From Pelotomaculum thermopropionicum SI (GTDB taxonomy: Bacteria > Bacillota > Desulfotomaculia > Desulfotomaculales > Pelotomaculaceae): a DNA stretch of 64,000 nucleotides. The stretch is taken from positions 2,542,001 through 2,606,000 of the forward strand of contig AP009389.1 of the NCBI GenBank assembly GCA_000010565.1, read 5' to 3'. Both the position numbers and the translations under genes were made by a program. The notes under the pieces are model-generated. The model had not been told where the DNA came from and did no database searches. It saw only the letters and a list, made by a program, of their open reading frames with translations. This document shows positions 58,166 through 64,000 of this stretch, in pieces (the first letter of the stretch is position 1; each line of letters opens with the position of its first letter).

Positions 58166-58185
58166 TACCTTTAGGTAATGGAGTA
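58158..58185. repeat. Perfect 28-bp palindrome
   Basis: Thirteen-base arms TACTCCATTACCT / AGGTAATGGAGTA around TT. On the minus strand it contains AAAGGTAATGG, so it covers a possible ribosome site and start codon. Operator or RNA hairpin. Confidence 0.75.
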
Positions 58186-58218
58186 TAGGGGGGGCGAGCG
58201 GAGCGAGCCGGGAGTGGT

Positions 58219-58253
58219 AAAAATAAAAGGGCTGGAAAAATCTGGCCCTTTAA
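58219..58253 (-). terminator. Terminator of the HU gene
   Basis: On the minus strand AAAGGGC / GCCCTTT with TATTTTT, beginning right at the stop codon. Confidence 0.7.
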
Positions 58254-58528
58254 TCCAGTACGGCCTGCCGCAGGGCTTTGCCGGGTTTGAATACGATAAC
58301 CTTTTTCGCAGGAATTGAAATAGGCTGGCCGGTCCGGATGTCCCGCCCCGCGCGTGGGGAGCGGTCGCGGATGATAAACGCCCCGAAGCCGCGAAGACGA
58401 ACCGTATTGTGGTTCGCGGACGCGAATGTGATGGCTTCTGTGACAGCATCCAGAGCTCTTTTTGCTTCCGCGAGGGTTTTATAATTGCCTGCCGCCCGAA
58501 CTGCCTCCAAAAAGTCGCGCTTGATCAT
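58250..58528 (-). CDS. HU/IHF-family DNA-binding protein
   Basis: 92 residues, standard HU size. MIKRDFLEAVRAAGNYKTLA, VRLRGFGAFIIRDRSPRAGR (beta-arm) and TGQPISIPAKKVIVFKPGKA. It bends DNA, and on a mobile element it may assist recombination or transfer-origin architecture. It differs from typical HU at the N-terminus (KRDFLEAV rather than NKTELI). Confidence 0.92.
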   Translation of the reverse strand: MIKRDFLEAVRAAGNYKTLAEAKRALDAVTEAITFASANHNTVRLRGFGAFIIRDRSPRAGRDIRTGQPISIPAKKVIVFKPGKALRQAVLD

Positions 58529-58546
58529 TTTTTGTCGTCCTCCCTC

Positions 58547-58729
58547 TTATTTGCGTTTTTTGTAAACATTCAGCCCAACTCTAACACCATCGACACCAGG
58601 AACGTCGGCGTTCCCTTCAGACGACGCAATGATGATGCTCTTGCCGGATGACGAAGGGCCAAACTCTTTGGTCAGGTCAACCTTGATAGTCAAAGTATTG
58701 CCTTTCACGTCCATTTCCACGTTTTTCAC
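58547..58729 (-). CDS. Small conserved-looking protein
   Basis: 60 residues, MKNVEMDVKGNTLTIKVDLT then KEFGPSSSGKSIIIASSEGN. Pattern similar to small proteins annotated next to conjugation genes in Firmicutes; function unknown. AAAGGTGG upstream. Confidence 0.65.
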   Translation of the reverse strand: MKNVEMDVKGNTLTIKVDLTKEFGPSSSGKSIIIASSEGNADVPGVDGVRVGLNVYKKRK

Positions 58730-58756
58730 GGTTTCACCACCTTTCTAAAGCGCTCT

Positions 58757-58787
58757 AAAAAAAAGAAAAACCGGCTTTGCGCCGGTC
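58757..58787 (-). terminator. Terminator of the membrane-protein operon
   Basis: On the minus strand ACCGGC GCAAA GCCGGT TTTTCTTTTTTTT, directly after the stop at 58786. Confidence 0.8.
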
Positions 58788-59148
58788 AGAACGGGAAAAC
58801 GCTGCGGAATATGTCATCTATAGTGCCTTCTATAGCTCTTTCTATGCCACTGAAGCCGGGAAAGTTGGCGCTCCCTCCCCCTAAGCCAAGCGAGCAGGCC
58901 AGGCCGTAGCCGAAGTTTATCGCGGCCATGCGCGTGTCAGGCGAAGCCAGCACCAGGAAGGCCAGCCCATACGTGACCACGCTGGCAATCAGTTCGGCGG
59001 AGCGGCCCAGCCAGAACGACAGGACAGCCCACAGAGCGAACCGGAGTATGGCGAAAAAGAATATCAGAACCATGACACCGATTAACATTTTTTGGAAGTA
59101 AAAGATCGTGGATTGAAGCTGGCTGGCAAAACTGAACCCGAAATCCAT
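58786..59148 (-). CDS. Membrane protein of the transfer-like cluster
   Basis: 120 residues, about three hydrophobic helices (MLIGVMVLIFFFAILRFALW; IASVVTYGLAFLVLA; NFGYGLACSLGLG). Directly abuts the preceding gene, so the two are coupled. Unknown; a channel component is possible. Confidence 0.6.
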   Translation of the reverse strand: MDFGFSFASQLQSTIFYFQKMLIGVMVLIFFFAILRFALWAVLSFWLGRSAELIASVVTYGLAFLVLASPDTRMAAINFGYGLACSLGLGGGSANFPGFSGIERAIEGTIDDIFRSVFPF

Positions 59149-59346
59149 CTATCCTGCACCTCCCTCTTTTTTAGGTTCCGTGCCGGCAATAGCACCGGCA
59201 ATGACAGCCGACAGGACTACAGCCACCAAAAAGCCTAACAGGCTGAGCAAAACTGTTAGAAAGGGGATTTGTACAGCTTTCACTATTTCGCCGTTAATAA
59301 AAATGATCAGCCACAAGGGGTCAAGCAAGCCAAAATCCGGTATCAT
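59149..59346 (-). CDS. Small membrane protein
   Basis: 65 residues with two hydrophobic helices (LLDPLWLIIFINGEIV; LTVLLSLLGFLVAVVLSAVI). Overlaps the preceding gene and abuts the next one; tightly coupled operon. GGAGGTG precedes the ATG. Confidence 0.6.
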   Translation of the reverse strand: MIPDFGLLDPLWLIIFINGEIVKAVQIPFLTVLLSLLGFLVAVVLSAVIAGAIAGTEPKKEGGAG

Positions 59347-59647
59347 GCATTACACCTCCTGCAAGAAAATATTGGATCAGCAAACACACCGCCATGCTCA
59401 GCGCCGCGCCTGCCGCCATGACGAAAGGCCAGGCAAGCCAGGTGAGCCACGCGGAGCGGGACGGCTTCAGGTCGCGCAGCCAGAAGGCGGTGGAGAGCAG
59501 GCCACCACCCAGCAACACGGCATACCAGGTTAGGAAGTTGGCCGGACCGGCCGCCAGGTAGGTCGGCCCGGCCGCCAGGCCGAGGGCAGCGGCGAGGCAA
59601 AGCTCGCGCTTTTCGGGAGACATTATGTTATCGCCACCTGATACCAT
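59321..59647 (-). CDS. Membrane protein
   Basis: 100-108 residues, three hydrophobic helices (ELCLAAALGLAAGPTYLAAG; FLTWYAVLLGGGLLSTAFWL; FVMAAGAALSMAVCLLI). Starts at ATG 59647, overlapping the preceding stop as TAATG, or at 59623. Overlaps the next gene by 26 bases. Confidence 0.6.
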   Translation of the reverse strand: MVSGGDNIMSPEKRELCLAAALGLAAGPTYLAAGPANFLTWYAVLLGGGLLSTAFWLRDLKPSRSAWLTWLAWPFVMAAGAALSMAVCLLIQYFLAGGVMHDTGFWLA

Positions 59648-60618
59648 TATTTGATGGTAATTGTTATTTCTTTGGTGTTGTTAGAGCGGTCACGATCAAA
59701 AAATATTTCTCCTGGATCTACAACAGTTTTAACTTTATGCGTACCTGGAGCAAGGTAAACCGGCAGCTTCGCGGATGCCCCCCAGGACATCAGGGGGCTG
59801 TCTGCTTCCCACCAACCGCTGTCGGCAAACACCGCTTTTTGCTCCACCGTGCCTGCCATTTTGCCGTCCACGTAAAAAGCGACAGGCACGTCAGACAGCA
59901 TTGTGCCGCTGCGGCCCCCCGTGACAACAAAAGGAACAACGCCGCATACGGCCACCAAGTCAACCGGACCGGTTTTTATTGTGTTTTCATCGATGCTCCT
60001 AACAGCCAAGTCAGCTAGAACAATATCTTGCCGGTAAAAAGGACCTACATAGGGACTCCGGTTAGCTAAAACACTTTCGTCCGGCGGCCCGACCGTCACG
60101 GTGTAGGTGTCGCCGTCCCAGCTAACGCGGCATCCGAACGCCTCAGCCAGGACGCGCAGGGGAACGAAGGTGCGTCCGTCTTTTATTTCCGGCGCAACAT
60201 CGGAAGTAAGAATTTCGGCGTTCTGTTCAGAGAGCTGGCCTGTGAATACTTTCCGTCCTGCGGATTCGGTTCTGCGGGGGATAAACAAGATAGTGGTGTC
60301 CCCCGGCTTCAGGGCAAAAAATCCATAATCATCGGCCACGCCTTTCGCCTGATCGTTTACGCCCGGCAAAACAGGGTAAATCTGTACCGGGTGGACGGCG
60401 TTCATGCCTGCCCAGTTAACTTTGAACCCGAACGCCTCAGCGATAAACCGGATAGGAACCATCGTCCGGGCGTTTTTGATGTAGGCAGGGACATCGCTCT
60501 GGATTAATTTTCCGTTTACGTAAATGTCCGGGCTGCCCTCCGTACCGGCAAACGCCGGTATAGCCAGGCCCACCAGGAACAGGGCCGCCATAACTAAAAT
60601 GGTTAACTTTTTACGCAT
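59647..60618 (-). CDS. Exported protein with two copper-amine-oxidase-N (stalk) domains
   Basis: 323 residues. Signal peptide KKLTILVMAALFLVGLAIPAFA. Stalk domain 1: VNGKLIQSDVPAYIKNARTM, VPIRFIAEAFGFKVNW. Stalk domain 2: PEIKDGRTFVPLRVLAEAFG, CRVSWDGDTYTVTVG. The C-terminal beta domain (about 215-323, GTHKVKTVVDPGEIFFDRDR) resembles a CARDB-type module. Surface protein of the element; first gene of a coupled operon with three membrane proteins. Confidence 0.85.
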   Translation of the reverse strand: MRKKLTILVMAALFLVGLAIPAFAGTEGSPDIYVNGKLIQSDVPAYIKNARTMVPIRFIAEAFGFKVNWAGMNAVHPVQIYPVLPGVNDQAKGVADDYGFFALKPGDTTILFIPRRTESAGRKVFTGQLSEQNAEILTSDVAPEIKDGRTFVPLRVLAEAFGCRVSWDGDTYTVTVGPPDESVLANRSPYVGPFYRQDIVLADLAVRSIDENTIKTGPVDLVAVCGVVPFVVTGGRSGTMLSDVPVAFYVDGKMAGTVEQKAVFADSGWWEADSPLMSWGASAKLPVYLAPGTHKVKTVVDPGEIFFDRDRSNNTKEITITIK

Positions 60619-60738
60619 AGATTCAATTCCCCCTTAGTTTTTTTTGATTTAGGTTTGTCTTTTCCCGCGCTGCCCGGCTAAAACTGATACCCTCCCTTCC
60701 ACCGGTAAATTGCGCGAAAAAAAGTCCCCTATAAAAAA

Positions 60739-60766
60739 AAAAAAAGCCGGGCGCGTGGCCCGGCTC
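60739..60766 (-). terminator. Strong terminator
   Basis: On the minus strand AGCCGGGC CACGC GCCCGGCT followed by an uninterrupted run of 13 T. Ends the small zinc protein gene. Confidence 0.9.
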
Positions 60767-60932
60767 AGGCTGACGGCACAACATACACTCGATCCCTCTT
60801 TTCCCGTTTTTCCCGTTCCCGGATCATCTTCTCCAGCGGCACCCGGCAAACCCGGCAGGTAGACGTGAGGCCCCTGGCATCGGCGTCAGTGCAGTGCCTG
60901 TAACTGTGCGGGCAATGATCGCTTTTACGCAT
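60765..60932 (-). CDS. Small zinc-binding protein
   Basis: 55 residues from ATG 60932 (GGGAGG upstream): MRKSDHCPHSYRHCTDADAR then CRVCRVPLEKM. Cys/His pattern C-x2-H...C...C-x2-C suggests one zinc site. Basic C-terminus. Function unknown. Confidence 0.55.
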   Translation of the reverse strand: MRKSDHCPHSYRHCTDADARGLTSTCRVCRVPLEKMIREREKREKRDRVYVVPSA

Positions 60933-61014
60933 GGATTCATACCTCCCTTTAAATTTTTTGAAACCCCTGCAAAAATAAAACCGGGGATAAAAACCCGGTA
61001 AGGACCAAATAATA

Positions 61015-61191
61015 TTATTCACCTTTTAAAAACCTGTACATTTCCTCGATTGAAGCTAATTTTAATTCCCTCGTAGCGATTTTCTGCACCAGTCCAGCAC
61101 CTACGTTCCCTTTATGTTTAGCATGAATAACACACATCCTTTTGACGCCATCCGGCCCAACACCTAAACAAACCCTTGATAAATCGACCAA
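61015..61191 (-). CDS. Small ORF in frame downstream of the GHKL-nuclease stop
   Basis: From TTG 61191: VDLSRVCLGVGPDGVKRMCV then IHAKHKGNVGAGLVQKIATR, ending RFLKGE at 61015. It is in the same frame as the GHKL-nuclease gene, separated only by that gene's TAA and five sense codons. So it is either an independent small gene, the tail of an older gene, or a read-through extension. No good ribosome site. Confidence 0.4.
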   Translation of the reverse strand: MVDLSRVCLGVGPDGVKRMCVIHAKHKGNVGAGLVQKIATRELKLASIEEMYRFLKGE

Positions 61192-61206
61192 AACTTTGTT
61201 TGTTAT

Positions 61207-63198
61207 TTAAATGCCTAGTTTATCAAAAAGAACTCGATTACGTTTTTTAGCATCGTTAAGTATCTTATCATATGATAATATTTCAAAATAAGCGTTAAAA
61301 GTCCTATTGAAATTGTAGAATCCTAACTTATCAGGAGTTTGAGTAAAACCATATTGCTCAATAAACCGCTCTAATGTATTGGTTATATCACATATTGCAT
61401 ATAAATAATATTTTGTGGAATTATCGACTCGTATTGGTCGATGATATTTATCTTTTGCCTTTCCATTACGTATCTTTCGAACATAGTTGTAAAGCTGCGT
61501 AATTGGGTTATCACCATCAGTATAATCATCTCGCATTGGACGCTTTAGTTCAAAAATAATAATTGTATCAAATATTCCACCATCGTTTTTCTCATCTGAA
61601 ACCGCAACAGGATTGTCTAAAATCAAAATATCTGTACGTTCTTGTTCATAATCATTATCAAATGGAATATCCGAAGATATAAAGCTACAGTAAGAAAGTT
61701 TTTCATCTATAAGCCACAAATTATGGGATTCATAATCAATATCGTCAGATGTTGACTTCACAGGATATATTAGGCTATGCATATATTTTTCTTTGTTAAA
61801 TTTACCGTCTTCTTTCCTTCTTAAACCTCTTTCAAAGAGCTCTAGTATTACACGCCTATGTGCAACATATTCCGCTAAGACCGCACTATTGGCATCACTA
61901 ATCCTTCTAATTTGTTCTTTAAAATACTTTTCGTATTCTTCACTAGATAAAATAGGATTATCAATCTGTTCAAGCAATTCTTTTTGTTCTTTTTTTTGTA
62001 ACTTCTCAAATTCTCTTTTTATTTCATATAAAGCGTCATCTAAGTTATCATCACTAAGCTTTGGTTTAATATTTCTAATTCGATCTGGCATATATTTTAA
62101 TAAATGTCTATATTGAGGAGCATCATTTGTAACATAATCCTTAATACGGTTTAACTTTTCAGTTTCTATCGGTAACAAATAATCATTCAAATAATCTTTA
62201 ATATGGACACACGCTTGATTAACGATCTCCTCTAAAGATATCTCATCAAAAATGTTTGTGCCGCTTTCAGGCATGTTGAATGATAATCGATTCATATCAA
62301 CATGGTTATCCAAATAATTGCTTGTTAATACACCAACATACCAAAAGCCATATCGCTGAAAAATTTGGCCGTCTAAATCTACAATTAGCTTTTCCAAATC
62401 TTTGCTTTCAACTAACCTGTTATTAGCGCATAAGTATAACCTATTTCCTGGGAAAGCTTGCTCTTCTATTTTTAGATTAAGTAATTTGAATTCTATATCG
62501 TTAATTTGGAATACTGTTGTATTTTCTTCAATTTTAAACCTTTCCTTAAATATTTGGTTAAGAATGATAGTCTCATTATCATCACTGATAATAATTTTCG
62601 GACAATTATCATCTAAAAAGTATACAAGGCAATGTTGCATTATACGTATAGCAATCGTGTCAATTTGTTTTGGTACTTCTTTTCTGTATTCAGGAATATA
62701 TGTTTCAAGAGTAACAGTTGTTGAAAAATCACTAGCTTCTTCACACTCAACTAATGTTTCTTCGATATAAGGAGTATCTAATGAGAAGATAAATTCACGC
62801 TTTTTAAAAACGCCATTATCTTTAAACATGCTAGAAATGGATACAGATTTAAATGCCTTTAGCCAAGAGAAGCGGCCAACCCCTTTACCGCCGATTTTCG
62901 CTTTATAGGTTGTATCTGACTCTAGAAACGATTGCATATTGCGTTCATTAAACCCAACACCATTATCAGTTATTTTAAACCCCTCAATAGGTAAGAGTTC
63001 TTTCGCAAAAGACATTTGCGGGGATCGTAATACTTCTATTGTTATAATTCCATCTTTGAATGATTTATCTTCAAATTTTCTTTCATCTATGGCATGTATA
63101 GAGTTCACTATCGCCTCATACAGAGGAATGAGAGGGCGATTTTTTGGCAAAGGAAAGTTTTTTACTCTGCCCGATAGGTTTATTGAAAATGGCCTCAT
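61207..63198 (-). CDS. GHKL (Hsp90-type) ATPase fused to a PD-(D/E)XK nuclease
   Basis: 663 residues. The N-terminal GHKL fold has EAIVNSIHA (residues 28-36), ITDNGVGFNERN (about 76-87) and GGKGVGRFSWLKAF (103-116). The C-terminal nuclease has DILILDNPVAV (Asp523), IIIFELKRP (Glu-x-Lys, about 551-553) and the helper QLYNYVRK (about 569). A coiled region lies between. ATP-gated clamp plus nuclease is the layout of MutL/MORC-like restriction effectors. Very AT-rich against GC-rich neighbours, a clear sign of recent transfer. AAGGAGG precedes the ATG. Most likely a stand-alone defence gene. Confidence 0.85.
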   Translation of the reverse strand: MRPFSINLSGRVKNFPLPKNRPLIPLYEAIVNSIHAIDERKFEDKSFKDGIITIEVLRSPQMSFAKELLPIEGFKITDNGVGFNERNMQSFLESDTTYKAKIGGKGVGRFSWLKAFKSVSISSMFKDNGVFKKREFIFSLDTPYIEETLVECEEASDFSTTVTLETYIPEYRKEVPKQIDTIAIRIMQHCLVYFLDDNCPKIIISDDNETIILNQIFKERFKIEENTTVFQINDIEFKLLNLKIEEQAFPGNRLYLCANNRLVESKDLEKLIVDLDGQIFQRYGFWYVGVLTSNYLDNHVDMNRLSFNMPESGTNIFDEISLEEIVNQACVHIKDYLNDYLLPIETEKLNRIKDYVTNDAPQYRHLLKYMPDRIRNIKPKLSDDNLDDALYEIKREFEKLQKKEQKELLEQIDNPILSSEEYEKYFKEQIRRISDANSAVLAEYVAHRRVILELFERGLRRKEDGKFNKEKYMHSLIYPVKSTSDDIDYESHNLWLIDEKLSYCSFISSDIPFDNDYEQERTDILILDNPVAVSDEKNDGGIFDTIIIFELKRPMRDDYTDGDNPITQLYNYVRKIRNGKAKDKYHRPIRVDNSTKYYLYAICDITNTLERFIEQYGFTQTPDKLGFYNFNRTFNAYFEILSYDKILNDAKKRNRVLFDKLGI

Positions 63199-63308
63199 GT
63201 ATTTATACCTCCTTTGCCTCTGATCATAATATATTCCATTTCTATATTATAATGTTTATTCCTGCTATTCTGATACTATTATTTCGATTTTGGTAAAGGT
63301 ATATCCCA

Positions 63309-63764
63309 TTAACTCACCAATACTTTCTCCAGATCTAGAACGCGGAAAAGCTTCTCCCTGTCTCCTGCGCACCGGAGGACGCGCCTTAAATACCAGTAAT
63401 GAGCGCGCCTGCCACCAGACGGGCTTAAGTAATAAGGCAGGTCGGCAAAATAAACCTGAGCGTAATCAAGGATGTTGTCGATAAAGTCCTCAACCGCATC
63501 CTGCCTGGTCGGGCCAACCCCGTAGACGCCGGTTTCCACGTTGTACAGGGAATAATTCTCGCTTTCGCTGCCCGGCTGGTCGAGCCACTCATAAGAAAAA
63601 GTCTTAGTCTCACATAGCTCGTCAAGTAAGCCGGTGGAAATGAGAGATACCGGGGAATCGTCTTTCCGCCTTACGTCGGCCAGGAGAAATTCTTTGCCGG
63701 CAGCGGCCTCGCGCCGCAGCGCCGTTAATTTGTTTTTCGCTTCGTGGACGGATACCCGAAACAT
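63309..63764 (-). CDS. Small protein with Phd-like N-terminus
   Basis: 151 residues. Front MFRVSVHEAKNKLTALRREA then AGKEFLLADVRRKDDSPVSL resembles Phd/YefM-type antitoxins. The rest (WLDQPGSESENYSLYNVETG ... DAVEDFIDNILDYAQVYFAD) does not, and no toxin gene is adjacent. Function uncertain. Confidence 0.5.
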   Translation of the reverse strand: MFRVSVHEAKNKLTALRREAAAGKEFLLADVRRKDDSPVSLISTGLLDELCETKTFSYEWLDQPGSESENYSLYNVETGVYGVGPTRQDAVEDFIDNILDYAQVYFADLPYYLSPSGGRRAHYWYLRRVLRCAGDREKLFRVLDLEKVLVS

Positions 63765-63830
63765 AACCTCACCGCCTTTACTGCCTTTTTAAAGTTTCAC
63801 CCCCATTATATCAGATTATAGCCATAATAG

Positions 63831-64000
63831 CTATACATGTTTTTCAAGGTACATTATGACGGCCGCCCGAAGCAGCCTGGCGTCCCGCACCGGCAGCCCC
63901 ATCTCCAGCCGGGCTATCCTGGCCGCCGACACCCCCAGCACCCGCGCCAGCGCCGTCCGGCTCACCCCGGCCCGCTCACGCGTGGCTTGAATCTGCGCTC
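63831..64000 (-). CDS. XRE-type helix-turn-helix protein, 5' end outside window
   Basis: The frame ends TAG at 63831. Visible: ATRERAGVSRTALARVLGVS, AARIARLEMGLPVRDARLLR, AAVIMYLEKHV. The helix-turn-helix and following helix match Cro/C1-type regulators. Probably the repressor or orphan regulator of this end of the element. Confidence 0.7.
   Translation of the reverse strand, partial: AQIQATRERAGVSRTALARVLGVSAARIARLEMGLPVRDARLLRAAVIMYLEKHV

Overview
This window reads as an anaerobic, probably syntrophic or fermentative, Clostridia-type Firmicute (Desulfotomaculum/Pelotomaculum-like). That is an inference from the glycyl-radical enzyme, ETF/acyl-CoA dehydrogenase and MutL-type genes, the strong GGAGG ribosome sites with frequent GTG/TTG starts, and the Tn554-, IS110-, IS4- and IS256-type elements. 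Base composition is mosaic: the catabolic genes (1-8.2 kb) and the last defence-like gene (61.2-63.2 kb) are AT-rich, while 31-61 kb is GC-rich and dense.

Layout. (1) 1-7.7 kb, all minus strand: etfB (cut by the window edge), two acyl-CoA dehydrogenases, a MutL/GlmL-type reactivase, a decayed MFS transporter and a large glycyl radical enzyme. Two near-perfect sigma-54 (-24/-12) promoters lie upstream of the radical enzyme and of the dehydrogenases. A sigma-54 activator gene (11.3-12.7 kb) sits beyond an IS110 element and a dead IS4 copy, so an activator and its regulon appear to have been pushed apart by insertions. (2) 12.7-16 kb: scrap zone with a truncated P-loop protein, phage-like fragments, an IS3 remnant and an intact IS4-type element. 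(3) 16-21.7 kb: a compact defence-like operon of PD-(D/E)XK nuclease, a small ORF whose only plausible start is an ATA overlapping the nuclease stop, a SNF2 helicase with a C-terminal DUF3883-like domain, and a small alpha-helical protein. (4) 21.7-25.4 kb: integrase remnant, HigBA and BrnTA toxin-antitoxin pairs, a serine resolvase and an RHH/zinc protein with its own operators. (5) 25.4-30.7 kb: an IS256-type element with an 8-bp target duplication beside a Tn554-type tnpA-tnpB-tnpC cassette.

(6) 30.9-61 kb, almost all minus strand: a plasmid- or ICE-derived block. It carries RNase H, Fic, ArdC, RadC-like, Rpn nuclease, paralogous Cys-rich proteins, a peptidase, and a retron-like reverse transcriptase with an unusual C-terminal domain and a group II intron directly upstream. 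Then come an antirepressor, an S1-repeat protein, a SpoVK/CbbX-type AAA+ ATPase, a VirD4/TraG coupling protein with two VirB2-like proteins, HU, and exported copper-amine-oxidase-N stalk proteins. No relaxase or VirB4 is visible. (7) 61.2-64 kb: a GHKL ATPase fused to a PD-(D/E)XK nuclease, a small protein and an XRE regulator cut by the window edge.

The most striking non-gene signal is a leader element repeated nine times (31.7-44.3 kb). The Shine-Dalgarno sequence is separated from the true start codon by a GC-rich hairpin whose 5' arm can instead pair with sequence upstream of the Shine-Dalgarno. Pairing is kept while sequence changes between copies. It looks like a family of bistable RNA switches, or hairpin-bridged ribosome binding sites, shared by the accessory genes of one element.
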